From: an uncultured Pseudomonadota bacterium
GTDB lineage: Bacteria; Myxococcota_A; UBA9160; PR03
NCBI GenBank assembly: GCA_900696485.1
Contig: CAADGG010000062.1
Span: 1 to 58,965, forward strand
DNA length: 58,965 nt
Direction of reading: 5' to 3'
Shown here: piece after piece, positions 18,154 to 31,913 of the stretch
Numbering within the stretch: the stretch's first letter is position 1
How the letters are laid out: the number at the start of each line of letters is the position of its first letter
Made by a program: the position numbers and the translations under genes
Notes under the pieces: generated by a model
The model's database searches: none
What the model was told of the DNA's origin: nothing
What the model saw: the letters and a program-made list of their open reading frames with translations, nothing else

Positions 18154-19118
18154 CCGCTCGGACGTTCCATCGCGTGCTCGTGACGGGAGGGGCCGGCTTT
18201 CTCGGCTCCCATCTCTGCGAGCGCTTCCTCGCTGAGGGCTGCGAGGTGCTGTGCTTCGACAATCTGCTCACCGGACGGATGGACAACATCGCGCCCCTCC
18301 TCGGTCACGAGCGCTTCTCCTTCGAGCACTACGATGTCACGAATCATCTCTACGTCGCCGGCCCACTCGACGCCGTCCTGCATTTCGCCTCGCCGGCGAG
18401 CCCGGCCGACTTCGAGCGCTTGCCGATCCAGATCCTGAAGGTCGGATCGCTCGGGACCCACAAGGCGTTGGGGCTCGCCAAGGCGAAGGGAGCCCGCTTC
18501 CTGCTCGCGAGCACCTCCGAGTGCTATGGCGATCCCGAGGTGAATCCCCAGCCCGAGAGCTACTGGGGTCACGTGAATCCGATCGGCATCCGCGGCGTCT
18601 ACGACGAGGCCAAGCGCTTCGCCGAGGCGATGACGATGGCGTATCACCGCCATCACGGCGTGGATGTCCGGATCGTGCGGATCTTCAACACTTTCGGGCC
18701 CCGCATGCAGCTGCACGATGGCCGCGCCATTCCCAACTTCCTGTGTCAGGCGATCCGTGGCGAACCTCTCACCGTGTTCGGAGATGGATCGCAGACGCGG
18801 TCCTTCTGCTACGTCGATGACCTCATCGAGGGGATCTGGAGACTGCTCGGCAGCGAACATGTGGGACCGATGAACATCGGAAATCCTGAAGAGATGAGCC
18901 TGCTCCAGATGGCTCGCGCCATCCTTGCCGTCGCCGGATCCTCGAGCGAGATCGTGTTTCGGGGGCTCCCCCCCGATGACCCGAAAGTGCGTCGACCGGA
19001 CATCACGTTGGCGAGACAGGTCCTGGACTGGGAGCCGCGTGTCGCCGTCGAGGACGGTCTGCGGCGGACGCATGCCTGGTTCGAGAAGGCCCTGTCCGAG
19101 GCGGGGCGCGCTCCGTGA
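18150..19118 (+). CDS. UDP-glucuronate decarboxylase-like NAD-dependent epimerase/dehydratase
   Basis: The 322-residue extended SDR protein has [11 protein letters not shown] at residues 11-21, [19 protein letters not shown] substrate residues near 120-134, and Tyr151/Lys155 in the catalytic YDEAK. These details, together with [16 protein letters not shown], are those of UDP-xylose synthase (UXS), which converts UDP-glucuronate to UDP-xylose. A related dTDP-glucose or UDP-galactose activity cannot be excluded. It overlaps both neighbours by 4 nt. Confidence 0.85.
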   Translation: MTARTFHRVLVTGGAGFLGSHLCERFLAEGCEVLCFDNLLTGRMDNIAPLLGHERFSFEHYDVTNHLYVAGPLDAVLHFASPASPADFERLPIQILKVGSLGTHKALGLAKAKGARFLLASTSECYGDPEVNPQPESYWGHVNPIGIRGVYDEAKRFAEAMTMAYHRHHGVDVRIVRIFNTFGPRMQLHDGRAIPNFLCQAIRGEPLTVFGDGSQTRSFCYVDDLIEGIWRLLGSEHVGPMNIGNPEEMSLLQMARAILAVAGSSSEIVFRGLPPDDPKVRRPDITLARQVLDWEPRVAVEDGLRRTHAWFEKALSEAGRAP

Positions 19119-20917
19119 TCGAGCAGGGACGCATCCGGAACTTCTGCATCATCGCGCACGTCGATCACGGCAAGAGCACGCTGGCGGATCGATTGCTCGA
19201 CGCCACACAGGCGCTCACCGTCCGGGAGAAGCGCGCGCAGTTTCTCGACAAGATGGACCTCGAGCGCGAGCGCGGAATCACGATCAAGGCGCAGACCGCC
19301 CGGATCTATCATCGCGCACGAGACGGCGAGGTCTACGTCCTGAATCTCATCGATACCCCCGGTCACGTGGATTTCTCGTACGAGGTGTCGCGAGCGCTCC
19401 AGGCTTGTGAGGGCGCCGTCCTGGTGGTCGATGCCGCGCAGGGCATCGAGGCACAGACGCTTGCCAATACCTATCTCGCAGTCGAGGCTGGCCTCGAGAT
19501 CCTTCCGGTGTTGAACAAGATCGATCTTCCGTCCGCCGAGCCCGAGCGCGTGGCTCGTGAGATCGAGGACGTGATCGGGCTGGATCGCGAGGATGTCCTT
19601 TCGGTCTCGGCGAAGACCGGGCAGGGAATCGACGAGCTGCTCGAGCGGATCGTCGAGAAGGTGCCGCCGCCGGCAGGGGATCCGGCCGCTCCGCTTCGCG
19701 CGCTCGTCTACGACTCCTGGTTCGACTCCTACGTGGGCGTCGTCGTGCTGGTCCGCGTCGTGGATGGCCGGCTCGGCCGCGGTGACCGCGTCCGACTGAT
19801 GGCCAAGGGCTCCGAGCACGAGGTGAGCGAACTCGATCTGATCGATCCTCACCCGCGGGCGGTCGACGCCCTCGAGACCGGCGAGGTGGGAATCGTCATC
19901 GCCGGCATCAAGACGCTCGCGGACGTGCGGATCGGGGACACGATGACGCGGGTCGCCCGGCCGGCGGCTTCGGCCTTGCCGGGTTTCCGCGAGGTGAAGC
20001 CCATGGTCTTCGCCGGGCTCTACCCCATCGATGGCGAGGACTACGCCGATCTGAAAGCCGCCCTCGAGAAGCTGCGCCTCAACGATGCCTCCTTCGGCTA
20101 CGAGCCCGAAAGCAGCGCGGCGCTCGGGTTCGGCTTCCGCTGTGGCTTCCTCGGCTTTCTGCACGCCGAGATCATCCAGGAGCGTCTCGAGCGCGAGTAC
20201 CAGCTCTCGCTGATCACGACATCGCCGACGGTGCGCTACCGCGTGATCCTCGAGAACGGGCAAGCACTCGAGATCGACAGTCCGGCCGCGCTGCCGGACG
20301 TCTCTCGGGTGGACCGGATCGAGGAGCCGGTGATGCTCGCGACGATCCACGTGCCGTCGGAGTACGTCGGATCCGTGCTCGAACTGTGTCAGGACCGACG
20401 CGGCATCCAGCGGGACATGCACGTGCACGGCTCGCGGGTGCAGATCCGCTACGAGCTGCCGCTTGCGGAGATCGTCGCGGACTTCCACGATCGGCTGAAG
20501 AGCGCGACGCGCGGCTACGGTTCTTTCGACTACGAACTCGTCGGCTTCCGGCCGGCCGATCTGGTCAAGCTCGACGTGCTGGTCAACGGCCAGGCGGTCG
20601 ACGCACTCTCCCTGATCGTACACCGGGACAAGGCCTATCAACGCGGATCGGATCTGGTGCGCAAGCTGAAGGAGTTCATCCCGCGGCAGATGTACGAGGT
20701 CGCACTGCAGGCCGCCGTGGGTTCGCGCGTGATCGCCCGTTCGACGGTGAAGGCGCTGCGCAAGAACGTGACGGCCAAGTGCTACGGCGGGGACATCTCC
20801 CGCAAACGCAAGCTGCTGGAGAAGCAGAAGGAAGGGAAGCGGCGGATGAAGCGGGTGGGACAGGTCGAGATTCCCCAGGAGGCGTTCCTCGCCGCCTTGC
20901 GCCTGGAGCGGGAATGA
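19115..20917 (+). CDS. lepA: Elongation factor 4 (LepA)
   Basis: The 600-residue translational GTPase has G1 AHVDHGKST (residues 14-22), G3 DTPGHVDF, G4 NKID, EF-G-like domains, and the family-specific C-terminal domain ending near [17 protein letters not shown]. The length equals the family norm. LepA acts in ribosome biogenesis or initiation. It is directly followed by lepB, the arrangement that named the gene in E. coli. The GTG start overlaps the previous stop (GTGA). Confidence 0.97.
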   Translation: MIEQGRIRNFCIIAHVDHGKSTLADRLLDATQALTVREKRAQFLDKMDLERERGITIKAQTARIYHRARDGEVYVLNLIDTPGHVDFSYEVSRALQACEGAVLVVDAAQGIEAQTLANTYLAVEAGLEILPVLNKIDLPSAEPERVAREIEDVIGLDREDVLSVSAKTGQGIDELLERIVEKVPPPAGDPAAPLRALVYDSWFDSYVGVVVLVRVVDGRLGRGDRVRLMAKGSEHEVSELDLIDPHPRAVDALETGEVGIVIAGIKTLADVRIGDTMTRVARPAASALPGFREVKPMVFAGLYPIDGEDYADLKAALEKLRLNDASFGYEPESSAALGFGFRCGFLGFLHAEIIQERLEREYQLSLITTSPTVRYRVILENGQALEIDSPAALPDVSRVDRIEEPVMLATIHVPSEYVGSVLELCQDRRGIQRDMHVHGSRVQIRYELPLAEIVADFHDRLKSATRGYGSFDYELVGFRPADLVKLDVLVNGQAVDALSLIVHRDKAYQRGSDLVRKLKEFIPRQMYEVALQAAVGSRVIARSTVKALRKNVTAKCYGGDISRKRKLLEKQKEGKRRMKRVGQVEIPQEAFLAALRLERE

Positions 20918-21723
20918 GTGCGGAAGCGGCGCGCTCCTCGGGTCGGGACCCGCTTGGGTCCACGACGCCGAGTGCCTGGCGCCGGGCCTGGGAGCAGTTC
21001 GGGACGCTGCTCGTCGCGGTGTTGATCGCGCTGTCGATCCGCTCCTGCGTCATCGAGCCGTATCGAATCCCGTCCGGATCGATGCTTCCGACGCTGCTGA
21101 TCGGCGACCACCTGTTCGTCAACAAGTTCATCTACGGGGTGAAGGTTCCGTTCACGGACTTGCGTCTGCCGGGGTGGCGGGAGCCGCAGCGCGGCGACGT
21201 CGTCGTGTTCGACGTCGCTCGTGACGCCCATGGCGGGATCTATCCGGCGGATCAGCGCCGCGACCTGCCGAGCGACCGCTTCGTCAAGCGGATCGTGGCG
21301 CTCCCGGGCGACACCCTGGAGATCCGGGGGGGAGAGCTGTGGATCAACGGCGAACGAGTCCCCTTGGAAGCGGCCGCCGAGACCTTCGAGGACGACAGCG
21401 GCCGTCCGTTGCAGGTCGCCCGCGAGCAGCTCGACGGACGACCCCACCGCATCCTCGACGACCCGACCCGCAACGGCCCGGAACGGGGTCCCGTGACGCT
21501 CCCGGAGGGACGCTACTTCGTCATGGGAGACAACCGCGACCACTCGAACGACAGTCGCTACTGGGGCACGGTGCGGCTCGCCGAGATGAAAGGCCCCGCG
21601 TTCGTGCTCTATTGGTCGTGGGACTGGAACGGACCGTGGACCGATCTGCTGAACCCGGTTCGCTGGTGGGAGCTGCTCACCGAGAAGATGCGCTGGGATC
21701 GGATCGGGGCGGGCATTCGGTGA
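20914..21723 (+). CDS. lepB: Signal peptidase I
   Basis: The 269-residue membrane protease has one transmembrane segment (about residues 30-46), nucleophile Ser56 in IPSGSMLPT and general base Lys125 in [13 protein letters not shown]. The late box is [14 protein letters not shown]. It cleaves Sec and Tat signal peptides on the outer face of the inner membrane. The ATG overlaps the lepA stop. It ends the argS-lepB chain. Confidence 0.96.
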   Translation: MSAEAARSSGRDPLGSTTPSAWRRAWEQFGTLLVAVLIALSIRSCVIEPYRIPSGSMLPTLLIGDHLFVNKFIYGVKVPFTDLRLPGWREPQRGDVVVFDVARDAHGGIYPADQRRDLPSDRFVKRIVALPGDTLEIRGGELWINGERVPLEAAAETFEDDSGRPLQVAREQLDGRPHRILDDPTRNGPERGPVTLPEGRYFVMGDNRDHSNDSRYWGTVRLAEMKGPAFVLYWSWDWNGPWTDLLNPVRWWELLTEKMRWDRIGAGIR

Positions 21724-21751
21724 CGGCCGGCGCCCGACCTGGGGTCGGGGC

Positions 21752-21781
21752 TTGACGGAAGCGCGGCGCGGCCGGTAGCCT
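21752..21781 (+). promoter_or_regulatory. Candidate promoter of the pyr operon
   Basis: TTGACG at 21752-21757 is followed after 18 nt by TAGCCT at 21776-21781, a sigma-70 type arrangement. It lies 57 nt upstream of the pyrR start and just before the PyrR-binding hairpin, so transcripts would start about 10 nt before that element. Confidence 0.55.
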
Positions 21782-21797
21782 GCCGCTCGACTCGAGG

Positions 21798-21830
21798 CCT
21801 TTTAAGTCCGTCCGGCGAGGCGGACAAAGG
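21798..21830 (+). promoter_or_regulatory. PyrR-binding RNA element in the pyr leader, including the ribosome binding site
   Basis: The RNA can fold into a lower stem CCTTT (21798-21802) with AAAGG (21826-21830), an internal TAA bulge (21803-21805), an upper stem GTCCG (21806-21810) with CGGAC (21821-21825), and a 10-nt loop TCCGGCGAGG. This is the shape and loop consensus (UCCAGAGAGG-like) of the known PyrR-binding loop. The AAAGG strand is also the only good Shine-Dalgarno sequence for pyrR (GTG at 21838), so PyrR binding would hide it. No terminator follows, which suggests translational rather than attenuation control. Confidence 0.8.
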
Positions 21831-21837
21831 TGAACGC

Positions 21838-22611
21838 GTGAGAGATCCCGCCCCGCCCCTGGTGCCTACGGGTACCTCCAGTGTACCCAGCGGCCTCAGC
21901 CTCCCCTTCGAGATGAGCGCCGCCGGGAACGGCTCGAGCGCGCAGCGGTCTTCGGCCCGCTCGCAGCCGGCGGATTCGTCCGGTCCGCCCGGTCCGCCGG
22001 GTCCGCCGGGCGGGAACGGCACGGAACGCATCGTGCTCGACGATCTCGCGATCCGCCGGGCGCTGACGCGGATCGCCCACGAATTGATCGAGCGCAACGA
22101 GGACCTGGATCGGCTGTTCCTCGTGGCCATCCCGAATGGCGGGGTCCCGCTGGCGCGGCAGCTCGCCGCGAATCTCGAACAGATCGCCGGGGTCGAGCTG
22201 CCGGTCGGCATCCTCGATACGACCCTGTATCGCGATGATCTCGTCAGCCGTGCGGAACGTCCCCCCCTCCGGCGGACCGAGATGCCCTCGGCAGTCGACG
22301 GGCGCGTCGTCGTGCTCGTCGATGATGTCGTCAGCACCGGGCGCACGATCCGCGCCGCGATGGATGCGCTGATGGACTTCGGGCGCCCGCAGTCCGTACA
22401 GCTGGTCGGACTGGTCGACCGGGGACACCGCGAGCTGCCGATCAAGATCGACTATGTGGGCAAGAACCTGCCGACCCGACGCAGCGAGCAGGTGAAGCTC
22501 CGTGGCCTCTCGGGCGAGCTCTCGGGTCCGCTGGAGGTCGCCGTGACCGAGGTGTCCGATGAGAAACCCGGGGATCCGTCGCGAGACCCGGTCCGCAGGG
22601 AGGCCCCATGA
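21838..22611 (+). CDS. pyrR: Bifunctional pyr operon regulator / uracil phosphoribosyltransferase, N-terminally extended
   Basis: Residues from about 63 on are a complete Pyr[48 protein letters not shown] and the PRPP loop [12 protein letters not shown] (159-170). PyrR binds pyr mRNA in response to UMP and may have UPRTase activity. At 257 aa it is about 75 residues longer than usual; the first 60 residues are disordered and contain [10 protein letters not shown]. The GTG at 21838 is preferred because AAAGG lies 7 nt upstream. ATG 21913 is the alternative but lacks a ribosome binding site. Confidence 0.9.
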   Translation: MRDPAPPLVPTGTSSVPSGLSLPFEMSAAGNGSSAQRSSARSQPADSSGPPGPPGPPGGNGTERIVLDDLAIRRALTRIAHELIERNEDLDRLFLVAIPNGGVPLARQLAANLEQIAGVELPVGILDTTLYRDDLVSRAERPPLRRTEMPSAVDGRVVVLVDDVVSTGRTIRAAMDALMDFGRPQSVQLVGLVDRGHRELPIKIDYVGKNLPTRRSEQVKLRGLSGELSGPLEVAVTEVSDEKPGDPSRDPVRREAP

Positions 22612-23552
22612 CCGGACGGGATCTGCTCGCGATCGAGGACCTCGACCGCAGCGAACTCGAGCGGATCCTCGAGACCTCCTTGCGCATGGAGGAGGTCGGA
22701 CGACGCGACGTGAAAAAGGTGCCGACGCTGCGCGGACGCACCCTCATCAACCTGTTCTTCGAGCCGTCGACACGGACCCGCACCAGCTTCGAGATCGCCG
22801 GCAAGCGCCTCTCGGCCGACGTCGTCAACTTCTCCCCATCCTCGTCGAGTCTCACGAAGGCGGAGGGGATCCTCGACACGGCGATGACGCTGGACGCGAT
22901 GGATCCGGACGCGGTGGTGGTGCGCCACAAGGTGGCGGGGGTTCCGAAACGGATCGCCGACGCACTCGATGCTCCGGTCATCAATGCGGGAGACGGGGCC
23001 CACGAGCATCCCACCCAGGCGTTGCTCGATCTCTTCACCGTGTGGCAGGAGAAGGGCCGCATCGACGGTCTTACCGTCACGATCATCGGAGACATCCTGC
23101 ATTCGCGCGTGGCGCGCTCGAACCTGTACGCGTTCTCGAAGCTGGGCGCCGAGGTGCGACTGGCCGCACCGCCCACGATGCTGCCGCCGGCCGTCGAGAG
23201 CCTCGGCGTCAAGGCCTACACGTCCCTGCGCGAGGCGCTCGAGGGCGCAGACGTGGTGATGCTGCTGAGGATCCAACAGGAACGCCTCGCCGGCTGCTTC
23301 TTCCCGAGCATCCGCGAGTACGCGACGGCCTTCGGGCTCGATCGCCGCAAGCTCCGCTTCGCCAAGGACGACGCCATCGTGATGCATCCGGGGCCGATCA
23401 ATCGCGGCGTCGAGATCGCCCATGATCTCGCCGATCAGCGCCCGAGCGTGATTCTCGATCAGGTGCGCAACGGCGTCGCGGTGCGCATGGCCGTGCTCTA
23501 CCTGTGTGCCGGCCGCACGCCGCGGGGCGGCGTCCGGCGCGAAGGCTCGTGA
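22608..23552 (+). CDS. pyrB: Aspartate carbamoyltransferase catalytic subunit
   Basis: This enzyme condenses carbamoyl phosphate with aspartate. The carbamoyl-phosphate loop STRTRT is at residues 54-59, followed by the [10 protein letters not shown] motif near residue 130 and LLRIQQER. The length of 314 aa is typical of the class paired with an active or inactive PyrC, without PyrI; no pyrI is present here. AGGGAGG precedes the ATG, which overlaps the pyrR stop by 4 nt. Confidence 0.96.
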   Translation: MTGRDLLAIEDLDRSELERILETSLRMEEVGRRDVKKVPTLRGRTLINLFFEPSTRTRTSFEIAGKRLSADVVNFSPSSSSLTKAEGILDTAMTLDAMDPDAVVVRHKVAGVPKRIADALDAPVINAGDGAHEHPTQALLDLFTVWQEKGRIDGLTVTIIGDILHSRVARSNLYAFSKLGAEVRLAAPPTMLPPAVESLGVKAYTSLREALEGADVVMLLRIQQERLAGCFFPSIREYATAFGLDRRKLRFAKDDAIVMHPGPINRGVEIAHDLADQRPSVILDQVRNGVAVRMAVLYLCAGRTPRGGVRREGS

Positions 23553-23563
23553 GGGGAGAGGGC

Positions 23564-24859
23564 ATGGGCAGGATCTGGATTCGCGGAGGACGCCTGCTCG
23601 ATCCGGCGAGTGGGTGCGACGAGGTGGGCGACCTGCTCGTCGAGGACGGGCGCATCGTTGCGGTGGGCGCCGGCCTCGAGGCCGGCGACGGCGATGTGAT
23701 CGACGCGAAGGGGCGCTGGGTCGCACCGGGTTTCGTCGACCTGCATGTCCATCTGCGCGAGCCCGGAGAGGAATACAAGGAAGACATCGCTTCCGGCGGC
23801 CGGGCCGGCGTGGCCGGCGGCTTCACGGCGCTGGTCTGCATGGCCAATACGCACCCGATCAACGACGATCCGTCCGTGACCGAATACATCCTCGACCGCG
23901 CCCGCCAGGAGTCGCCGGCTCGTGTCTACCCGGTGGCAGCCGCCACCCGGGGCCTCGCGGGCGAGGTGATGACGGAGATGGTGGCGCTGTTCGAAGCGGG
24001 CGTCGTCGCCTTCAGCGACGACGGCAAGACGATCATGGATTCGAACGTGATGCGCCGGGTGCTCGAGTACTCCGGTCTGGTCCGTGTCCCGATCATCACG
24101 CATGCGGAAGACCGCACGCTGGTCTGCGACGGGGTGGTCAACGAAGGCGCCGTCTCCACGCGTCTGGGCCTGCCCGGCAATCCTGCCGTCGCCGAGGTCG
24201 TCCACGTCGCCCGGGATCTGCTGCTCGCGGAACTCAGCGGCGCGCATCTGCACGTCGCGCACGTGTCGACGGCCGGCGCCGTCGCCCTGATCCGCGCCGC
24301 CCGTGAGCGCGGCGTGCATGTGACGGCCGAGGTCACCCCCCACCATCTGACGCTGCTCGATGAAGCCGCGCTCGGCTATGACACCAATACGAAGATGGCG
24401 CCGCCGCTCCGGGGGAGTTCCGACGTCGAAGCGTGTCGGGCCGGGATCGCGGATGGGACGATCGATGCGATCGCGACCGATCATGCGCCCCATGCCGTCC
24501 ACGAGAAGGATGTCGAGTTCACCGCGGCACCGCCCGGAGTGATCGGGCTCGAGACCGCCGTCCCGGTGACCCTCGACCTGGTGCGCCAGGAGCAGCTCTC
24601 GCCGCTCGAGTGGGTGCGCCGGCTCTCGACGAACCCGACGCGCATCATCGGCCGACCCGGCGGATCGCTGGCCGTCGGCGCGGCAGCGGATCTGGTGCTG
24701 ATCGATCCCGATCGGCACTGGATCTACGATCCCGCCAAGGGCTACTCGAAGAGCCGCAACTCCCCGTGGGCCGGCCGCGAGATGATCGGCCGCGCGACGG
24801 TCACGATCGTCGGCGGACGTCTGGTGTATGACGTCGACCGGGGAGTCCTCGTCCCATGA
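23564..24859 (+). CDS. pyrC: Dihydroorotase, class I
   Basis: This 431-residue amidohydrolase closes carbamoyl aspartate to dihydroorotate. It has the metal motif His61-Val-His63 in [15 protein letters not shown], an AFSDDGKTI segment and the late ATDHAPH motif, all conserved in active class I enzymes. The catalytic ligands appear intact, so it is probably functional rather than a structural pseudo-DHOase. The ATG at 23564 follows GAGGGGAGAGGG. Its stop overlaps the carA ATG. Confidence 0.95.
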   Translation: MGRIWIRGGRLLDPASGCDEVGDLLVEDGRIVAVGAGLEAGDGDVIDAKGRWVAPGFVDLHVHLREPGEEYKEDIASGGRAGVAGGFTALVCMANTHPINDDPSVTEYILDRARQESPARVYPVAAATRGLAGEVMTEMVALFEAGVVAFSDDGKTIMDSNVMRRVLEYSGLVRVPIITHAEDRTLVCDGVVNEGAVSTRLGLPGNPAVAEVVHVARDLLLAELSGAHLHVAHVSTAGAVALIRAARERGVHVTAEVTPHHLTLLDEAALGYDTNTKMAPPLRGSSDVEACRAGIADGTIDAIATDHAPHAVHEKDVEFTAAPPGVIGLETAVPVTLDLVRQEQLSPLEWVRRLSTNPTRIIGRPGGSLAVGAAADLVLIDPDRHWIYDPAKGYSKSRNSPWAGREMIGRATVTIVGGRLVYDVDRGVLVP

Positions 24860-26100
24860 CGTTCTCCCTGCGCACGCGACGACCGGCCACACTCGCCCTC
24901 GCCGACGGAACCGTCTACCGGGGAACGGGCTTCGGGGCCGAGGCCGTGGCGACCGGTGAGGTCTGCTTCAACACGAGCATGACGGGATACCAGGAGATCC
25001 TCAGCGATCCGTCCTATGCCGGACAGATCGTGACGCTGACGTATCCGCAGATCGGGAACGTCGGCACGAATCCGCAGGACGACGAGTCGGCGCAACCGAG
25101 GTTGTCCGCGTTCGTCATCAAGGAGTTGTTCGAGCAGCCGAGCAATTGGCGCTCGCGCGAGCCCCTGGAGACATTCCTGACCCGCTGGCGTGTGCCCGGG
25201 ATCGCCGGCATCGATACGCGGGCGCTGGTCCGCCGGATCCGCGACGGCGGCGTCCAGAACGGCGTGCTCTCGACGGATCCGGCCCGACAGGAGGCGGAGG
25301 AGCTGGTGCGGGTCGCTGCCGCGGCGCCGCCGCTCGATGGACGCGATCTCGTCGCCAGCGTCACGACCTCGGCGCCCTACTCATGGACCGAAGGACTCTG
25401 GGCCGGCATCGAGGGCCAGGTGCCGCGTCGCGAGCGGCCGGTCTCGTCGCTGCGGCTGGTGGCCTATGACTTCGGAGTGAAGTGGAACATCCTGCGCCTG
25501 CTGGTCGAGCACGGCTTCGACGTCACGGTGGTCCCGGCGACGACACCGGTCGCCGAGACGCTGCGGCTCTCCCCGGACGCGGTGTTCCTGTCCAATGGCC
25601 CCGGGGATCCGGCGGCCGTGCAGGGGGTCCAGCCGATCGTGCGGGAGCTGGCCGAGCGCTTGCCGATCTTCGGGATCTGCCTCGGGCACCAGATCCTCGG
25701 GCTGGCGCTCGGGGGCCAGACCCGGAAGCTCAAGTTCGGGCATCGCGGCGGCAACCAGCCCGGGCAGGATCTCGCGACCCGAAAGGTTGCGATCTGCGCC
25801 GAGAACCACGGCTACGCCGTCGACGCCGACTCGCTGCGCACAGCGGGCGAGCCGGTCGAGATCACCCACGTCAATCTGAACGACGGGACCGTCGAGGGAC
25901 TCGCCCACGCCCGTCGCCCGTTGTTCTCCGTGCAGTATCACCCGGAGGCGTCACCGGGTCCCCATGACGCGAGCTACCTGTTCGGCCGCTTCCGCGACAT
26001 GGTCGTGCGTCACAAGCGGGGGGAGACGATCACCGGTGTCTCGATCACGAGACGGGACGAGGCGCTGCTCGCACCAGCGAGCGCGGCCAGGGGATCCTGA
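24856..26100 (+). CDS. carA: Carbamoyl-phosphate synthase small subunit (glutaminase)
   Basis: The 414-residue subunit supplies ammonia from glutamine. The N-terminal CPSase domain has [21 protein letters not shown]. The C-terminal class I amidotransferase has Cys275 in FGICLGHQ, with His362 and Glu364 in YHPEASPGP. All three catalytic residues are present. It is 2 nt before carB, as usual. Confidence 0.97.
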   Translation: MTFSLRTRRPATLALADGTVYRGTGFGAEAVATGEVCFNTSMTGYQEILSDPSYAGQIVTLTYPQIGNVGTNPQDDESAQPRLSAFVIKELFEQPSNWRSREPLETFLTRWRVPGIAGIDTRALVRRIRDGGVQNGVLSTDPARQEAEELVRVAAAAPPLDGRDLVASVTTSAPYSWTEGLWAGIEGQVPRRERPVSSLRLVAYDFGVKWNILRLLVEHGFDVTVVPATTPVAETLRLSPDAVFLSNGPGDPAAVQGVQPIVRELAERLPIFGICLGHQILGLALGGQTRKLKFGHRGGNQPGQDLATRKVAICAENHGYAVDADSLRTAGEPVEITHVNLNDGTVEGLAHARRPLFSVQYHPEASPGPHDASYLFGRFRDMVVRHKRGETITGVSITRRDEALLAPASAARGS

Positions 26101-26102
26101 AG

Positions 26103-29375
<3,273 letters not shown>

Positions 29376-29404
29376 GGCCGACGGGTGCCGGTCGAGGAGA
29401 GTCC

Positions 29405-31819
29405 GTGGGGTCGAGTCCCTTCGCTGTGACCCTGGCGGCGCTGCGTGCGCCGCTGCGGTTCGCGGCGGAGGACGACTTCGCCCGCGCCGACCGGATCCAG
29501 GGACTCGAGGGAAGTGTCCGAGCGGCGGCCGAGAACGTTCTCGCGCTGGCCATTCCGCGCGATGCGCGCGCGGTGCTGACGCGCGTCGCGGCGCTGTTCC
29601 CCGCTTCCCTTTCCGACCCGGAGCGCCGCGCCGCCATCGAACGCGCGCTCGGGCTGCTCGACGAGTTCGCAGACCCGCGGTGGGCGGATGCCGCGCTCGA
29701 GCGGCCGTCGAGCGCGCTCGCGGGCGTCGGACCGAAGCGCGCGAAGCTGCTCGAGCGGCGTGGTCTCGGCACCGTCGCGGATCTCTTGTTCTACCTGCCG
29801 AGCCGCTACGACGATCGCCGGCGGCTGATCCCGGTCGGACAGCTCGAGGTCGGGCGGCGCGCGACGTTCCTGGCGCGCGTGCTGGTCTCGGACTTCATGT
29901 CGCAACGCGGGCGCGGCGGGCAGCCGCGGCGGGTCCTGCAGGCCGTCGTCGGGGACGACACCGGTACCGTGGACCTCAAGTGGTTCCGCGGCGGAGAGGC
30001 CATCCACGCGCTGCTCGCCAAGGGCACTCGGCTGCTCGTGACCGGCGACGTGCGCCGCTATCGCTTCACGAAGGAGCTGCTGCACCCCGAGATCGAAAAG
30101 ATCGAGGACGGGGCCGGGAGTGGCGAGGCGCTGCAGGAGGCCTTGCGCCAGATCGTCGCGGACTACCCGACGCCGGAGGGCATTCCCCCGCGAACCCTCC
30201 GCCGCTACGTGCAGACCGCCGTCGCCGAGTACGCGGATCTCGTTCCGAGCCTGCTGCCGGCGAGCGCGCTGCGGGCGCGGCCGCTTCCCGAGGTCGCCGA
30301 AGCGCTGCGCGCCATCCACCATCCCGACCCTGAAGCCGACCCCGAGGCGCTGGCCGCGCGCCGCACGCCTGCGCACGAGCGGCTGATCCGCGAAGAGCTG
30401 TATCTGCTGGAGCTGGGCCTCGCGTTGCGGCGCGAACGGCGTCGCCGGGAAGCGGGGATCGTGCTGGCGGCAGACGGTCCGCGCAGCCGTGCGGCGCTCG
30501 ACGCGCTGCCGTTCCGGCTGACCGGCGCACAGCGGCGCGCCGTCGCGGAGATCCGGGCGGACCTTCGCAAGCCGCACCCGATGAACCGGCTCCTGCAGGG
30601 CGATGTCGGCAGCGGCAAGACGGCGGTAGCGTTCCTGGCGCTGCTGTCGGCGGCCGAGTCCGGTTGCCAGGGAGCGCTGATGGCGCCGACCGAACTGCTC
30701 GCCGAGCAACACGAGCGCTCGCTGCGCAAGCTGGCGGTGGCCGGCGGGGAGACGACCGCGCTGCGGATTGCGCTGCTCACCGCGTCGGTCTCGCGTCGCG
30801 ATGCCGAGCAGCGCCGCCGGGCGCTGGCCGCCAGCCAACTCGACCTCGTGGTCGGAACCCACGCGCTGCTGCAAGAGGGCGTGCGCTTCGCGAACCTCGG
30901 ACTCGCCGTCATCGACGAGCAGCATCGTTTCGGTGTGCTGCAGCGAGCCGCGCTCTCCGCCGGCCGCAGCGACGGCCGCGTGCCGCACATGCTCGTGATG
31001 ACGGCAACGCCGATCCCGCGAACTCTCGCCCTCACGCTGTACGGGGAACTCGATGTCACCGTCCTCGACGAGATGCCGCCGGGTCGGACACCGGTCCGGA
31101 CGGAGCGGATCCGCGAGGGGCAGGGCGGCCACGTGATGACGGCGATCCGGGAGGCGCTCGCTCGACAGGAACAGGTGTACGTCGTCTATCCGCTGGTCGA
31201 GGAGTCCGAAAAGATCGATCTGCGCAATGTCGCGGAATCCGCCGCGCGGATCGCCCGGGCCTTCCCGGAAGCTCGCGTCGATCTCGTCCACGGCCGCCTC
31301 GACGCGCCCGCGCGCGCCGAGGCGATGGCGCGCTTCGAGCGCGGCGAGACCCAGATCCTGGTCGCGACGACGGTGATCGAGGTCGGCGTCGACGTGCCGA
31401 ACGCGACCGTGATGGTGATCGAGCACGCCGAGCGCTTCGGACTCGCGCAGCTCCACCAGCTGCGCGGGCGGGTCGGCCGGGGCGAACGGCCCGGCCGTTG
31501 CCTCTTGGTGGCGCGCGGCTTCACGGCCGACAGCGAGGCGCGCCTCACCGCACTGCTCGACACGACGGACGGCTTTGCGATCGCCGACGCCGATCTGCGC
31601 ATCCGCGGGCCCGGTGAGTTTCTCGGCACCCGCCAGAGCGGCCGGCTCCCGGACCTTCGGCTGGCCGATCTGGTTCGCGACGCCGCGCTCGTGCCGTGGG
31701 CCCGGAGCACTGCCCTCGATACGGTCGCGCGAGATCCCGGGCTGCTCCGAGCGCCGGCCCTGCTGCGCGCCGTCCAGCGGCGCTGGGGCTCGCGACTCGC
31801 CCTCGCCGACGTCGGCTGA
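29405..31819 (+). CDS. recG: ATP-dependent DNA helicase RecG
   Basis: The 804-residue branched-DNA translocase remodels stalled forks. The wedge/OB domain runs from about residue 100 (LAGVGPKRAKLLERRGL, FYLPSRYDDRR). Walker A is GDVGSGKT (399-406) and the DExH box is DEQH (504-507). Motif VI lies in HQLRGRVGRGERPGRC, and the C-terminus is FLGTRQSGRLPDLRLADL. The N-terminal 100 residues form an extra helical region often seen in longer RecG proteins. A 29-nt gap follows carB, so it may belong to the pyr transcript. A GTG start is used. Confidence 0.95.
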   Translation: MGSSPFAVTLAALRAPLRFAAEDDFARADRIQGLEGSVRAAAENVLALAIPRDARAVLTRVAALFPASLSDPERRAAIERALGLLDEFADPRWADAALERPSSALAGVGPKRAKLLERRGLGTVADLLFYLPSRYDDRRRLIPVGQLEVGRRATFLARVLVSDFMSQRGRGGQPRRVLQAVVGDDTGTVDLKWFRGGEAIHALLAKGTRLLVTGDVRRYRFTKELLHPEIEKIEDGAGSGEALQEALRQIVADYPTPEGIPPRTLRRYVQTAVAEYADLVPSLLPASALRARPLPEVAEALRAIHHPDPEADPEALAARRTPAHERLIREELYLLELGLALRRERRRREAGIVLAADGPRSRAALDALPFRLTGAQRRAVAEIRADLRKPHPMNRLLQGDVGSGKTAVAFLALLSAAESGCQGALMAPTELLAEQHERSLRKLAVAGGETTALRIALLTASVSRRDAEQRRRALAASQLDLVVGTHALLQEGVRFANLGLAVIDEQHRFGVLQRAALSAGRSDGRVPHMLVMTATPIPRTLALTLYGELDVTVLDEMPPGRTPVRTERIREGQGGHVMTAIREALARQEQVYVVYPLVEESEKIDLRNVAESAARIARAFPEARVDLVHGRLDAPARAEAMARFERGETQILVATTVIEVGVDVPNATVMVIEHAERFGLAQLHQLRGRVGRGERPGRCLLVARGFTADSEARLTALLDTTDGFAIADADLRIRGPGEFLGTRQSGRLPDLRLADLVRDAALVPWARSTALDTVARDPGLLRAPALLRAVQRRWGSRLALADVG

Positions 31820-31824
31820 ACGAT

Positions 31825-31913
31825 CCGCGTCAAGAAAGGGGTCGGGTTGGATTCGTCAACTTTTCCCGACGGGAAAAGTTGACGAATCCAACCCGACCCC
31901 TTTCTTGACGCGG
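31825..31913. repeat. 89-bp perfect palindrome between convergent recG and SDR genes
   Basis: The left arm (31825-31868) and right arm (31870-31913) are exact reverse complements over 44 nt around a single central A at 31869. It begins 5 nt after the recG stop and ends directly against the stop codon of the minus-strand SDR gene, so it fills the gap. As RNA from either strand it would form a 40+ bp hairpin and could end both transcripts. The length and perfection point to a mobile REP/MITE-like repeat rather than an ordinary terminator; that is inference. Confidence 0.95.
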
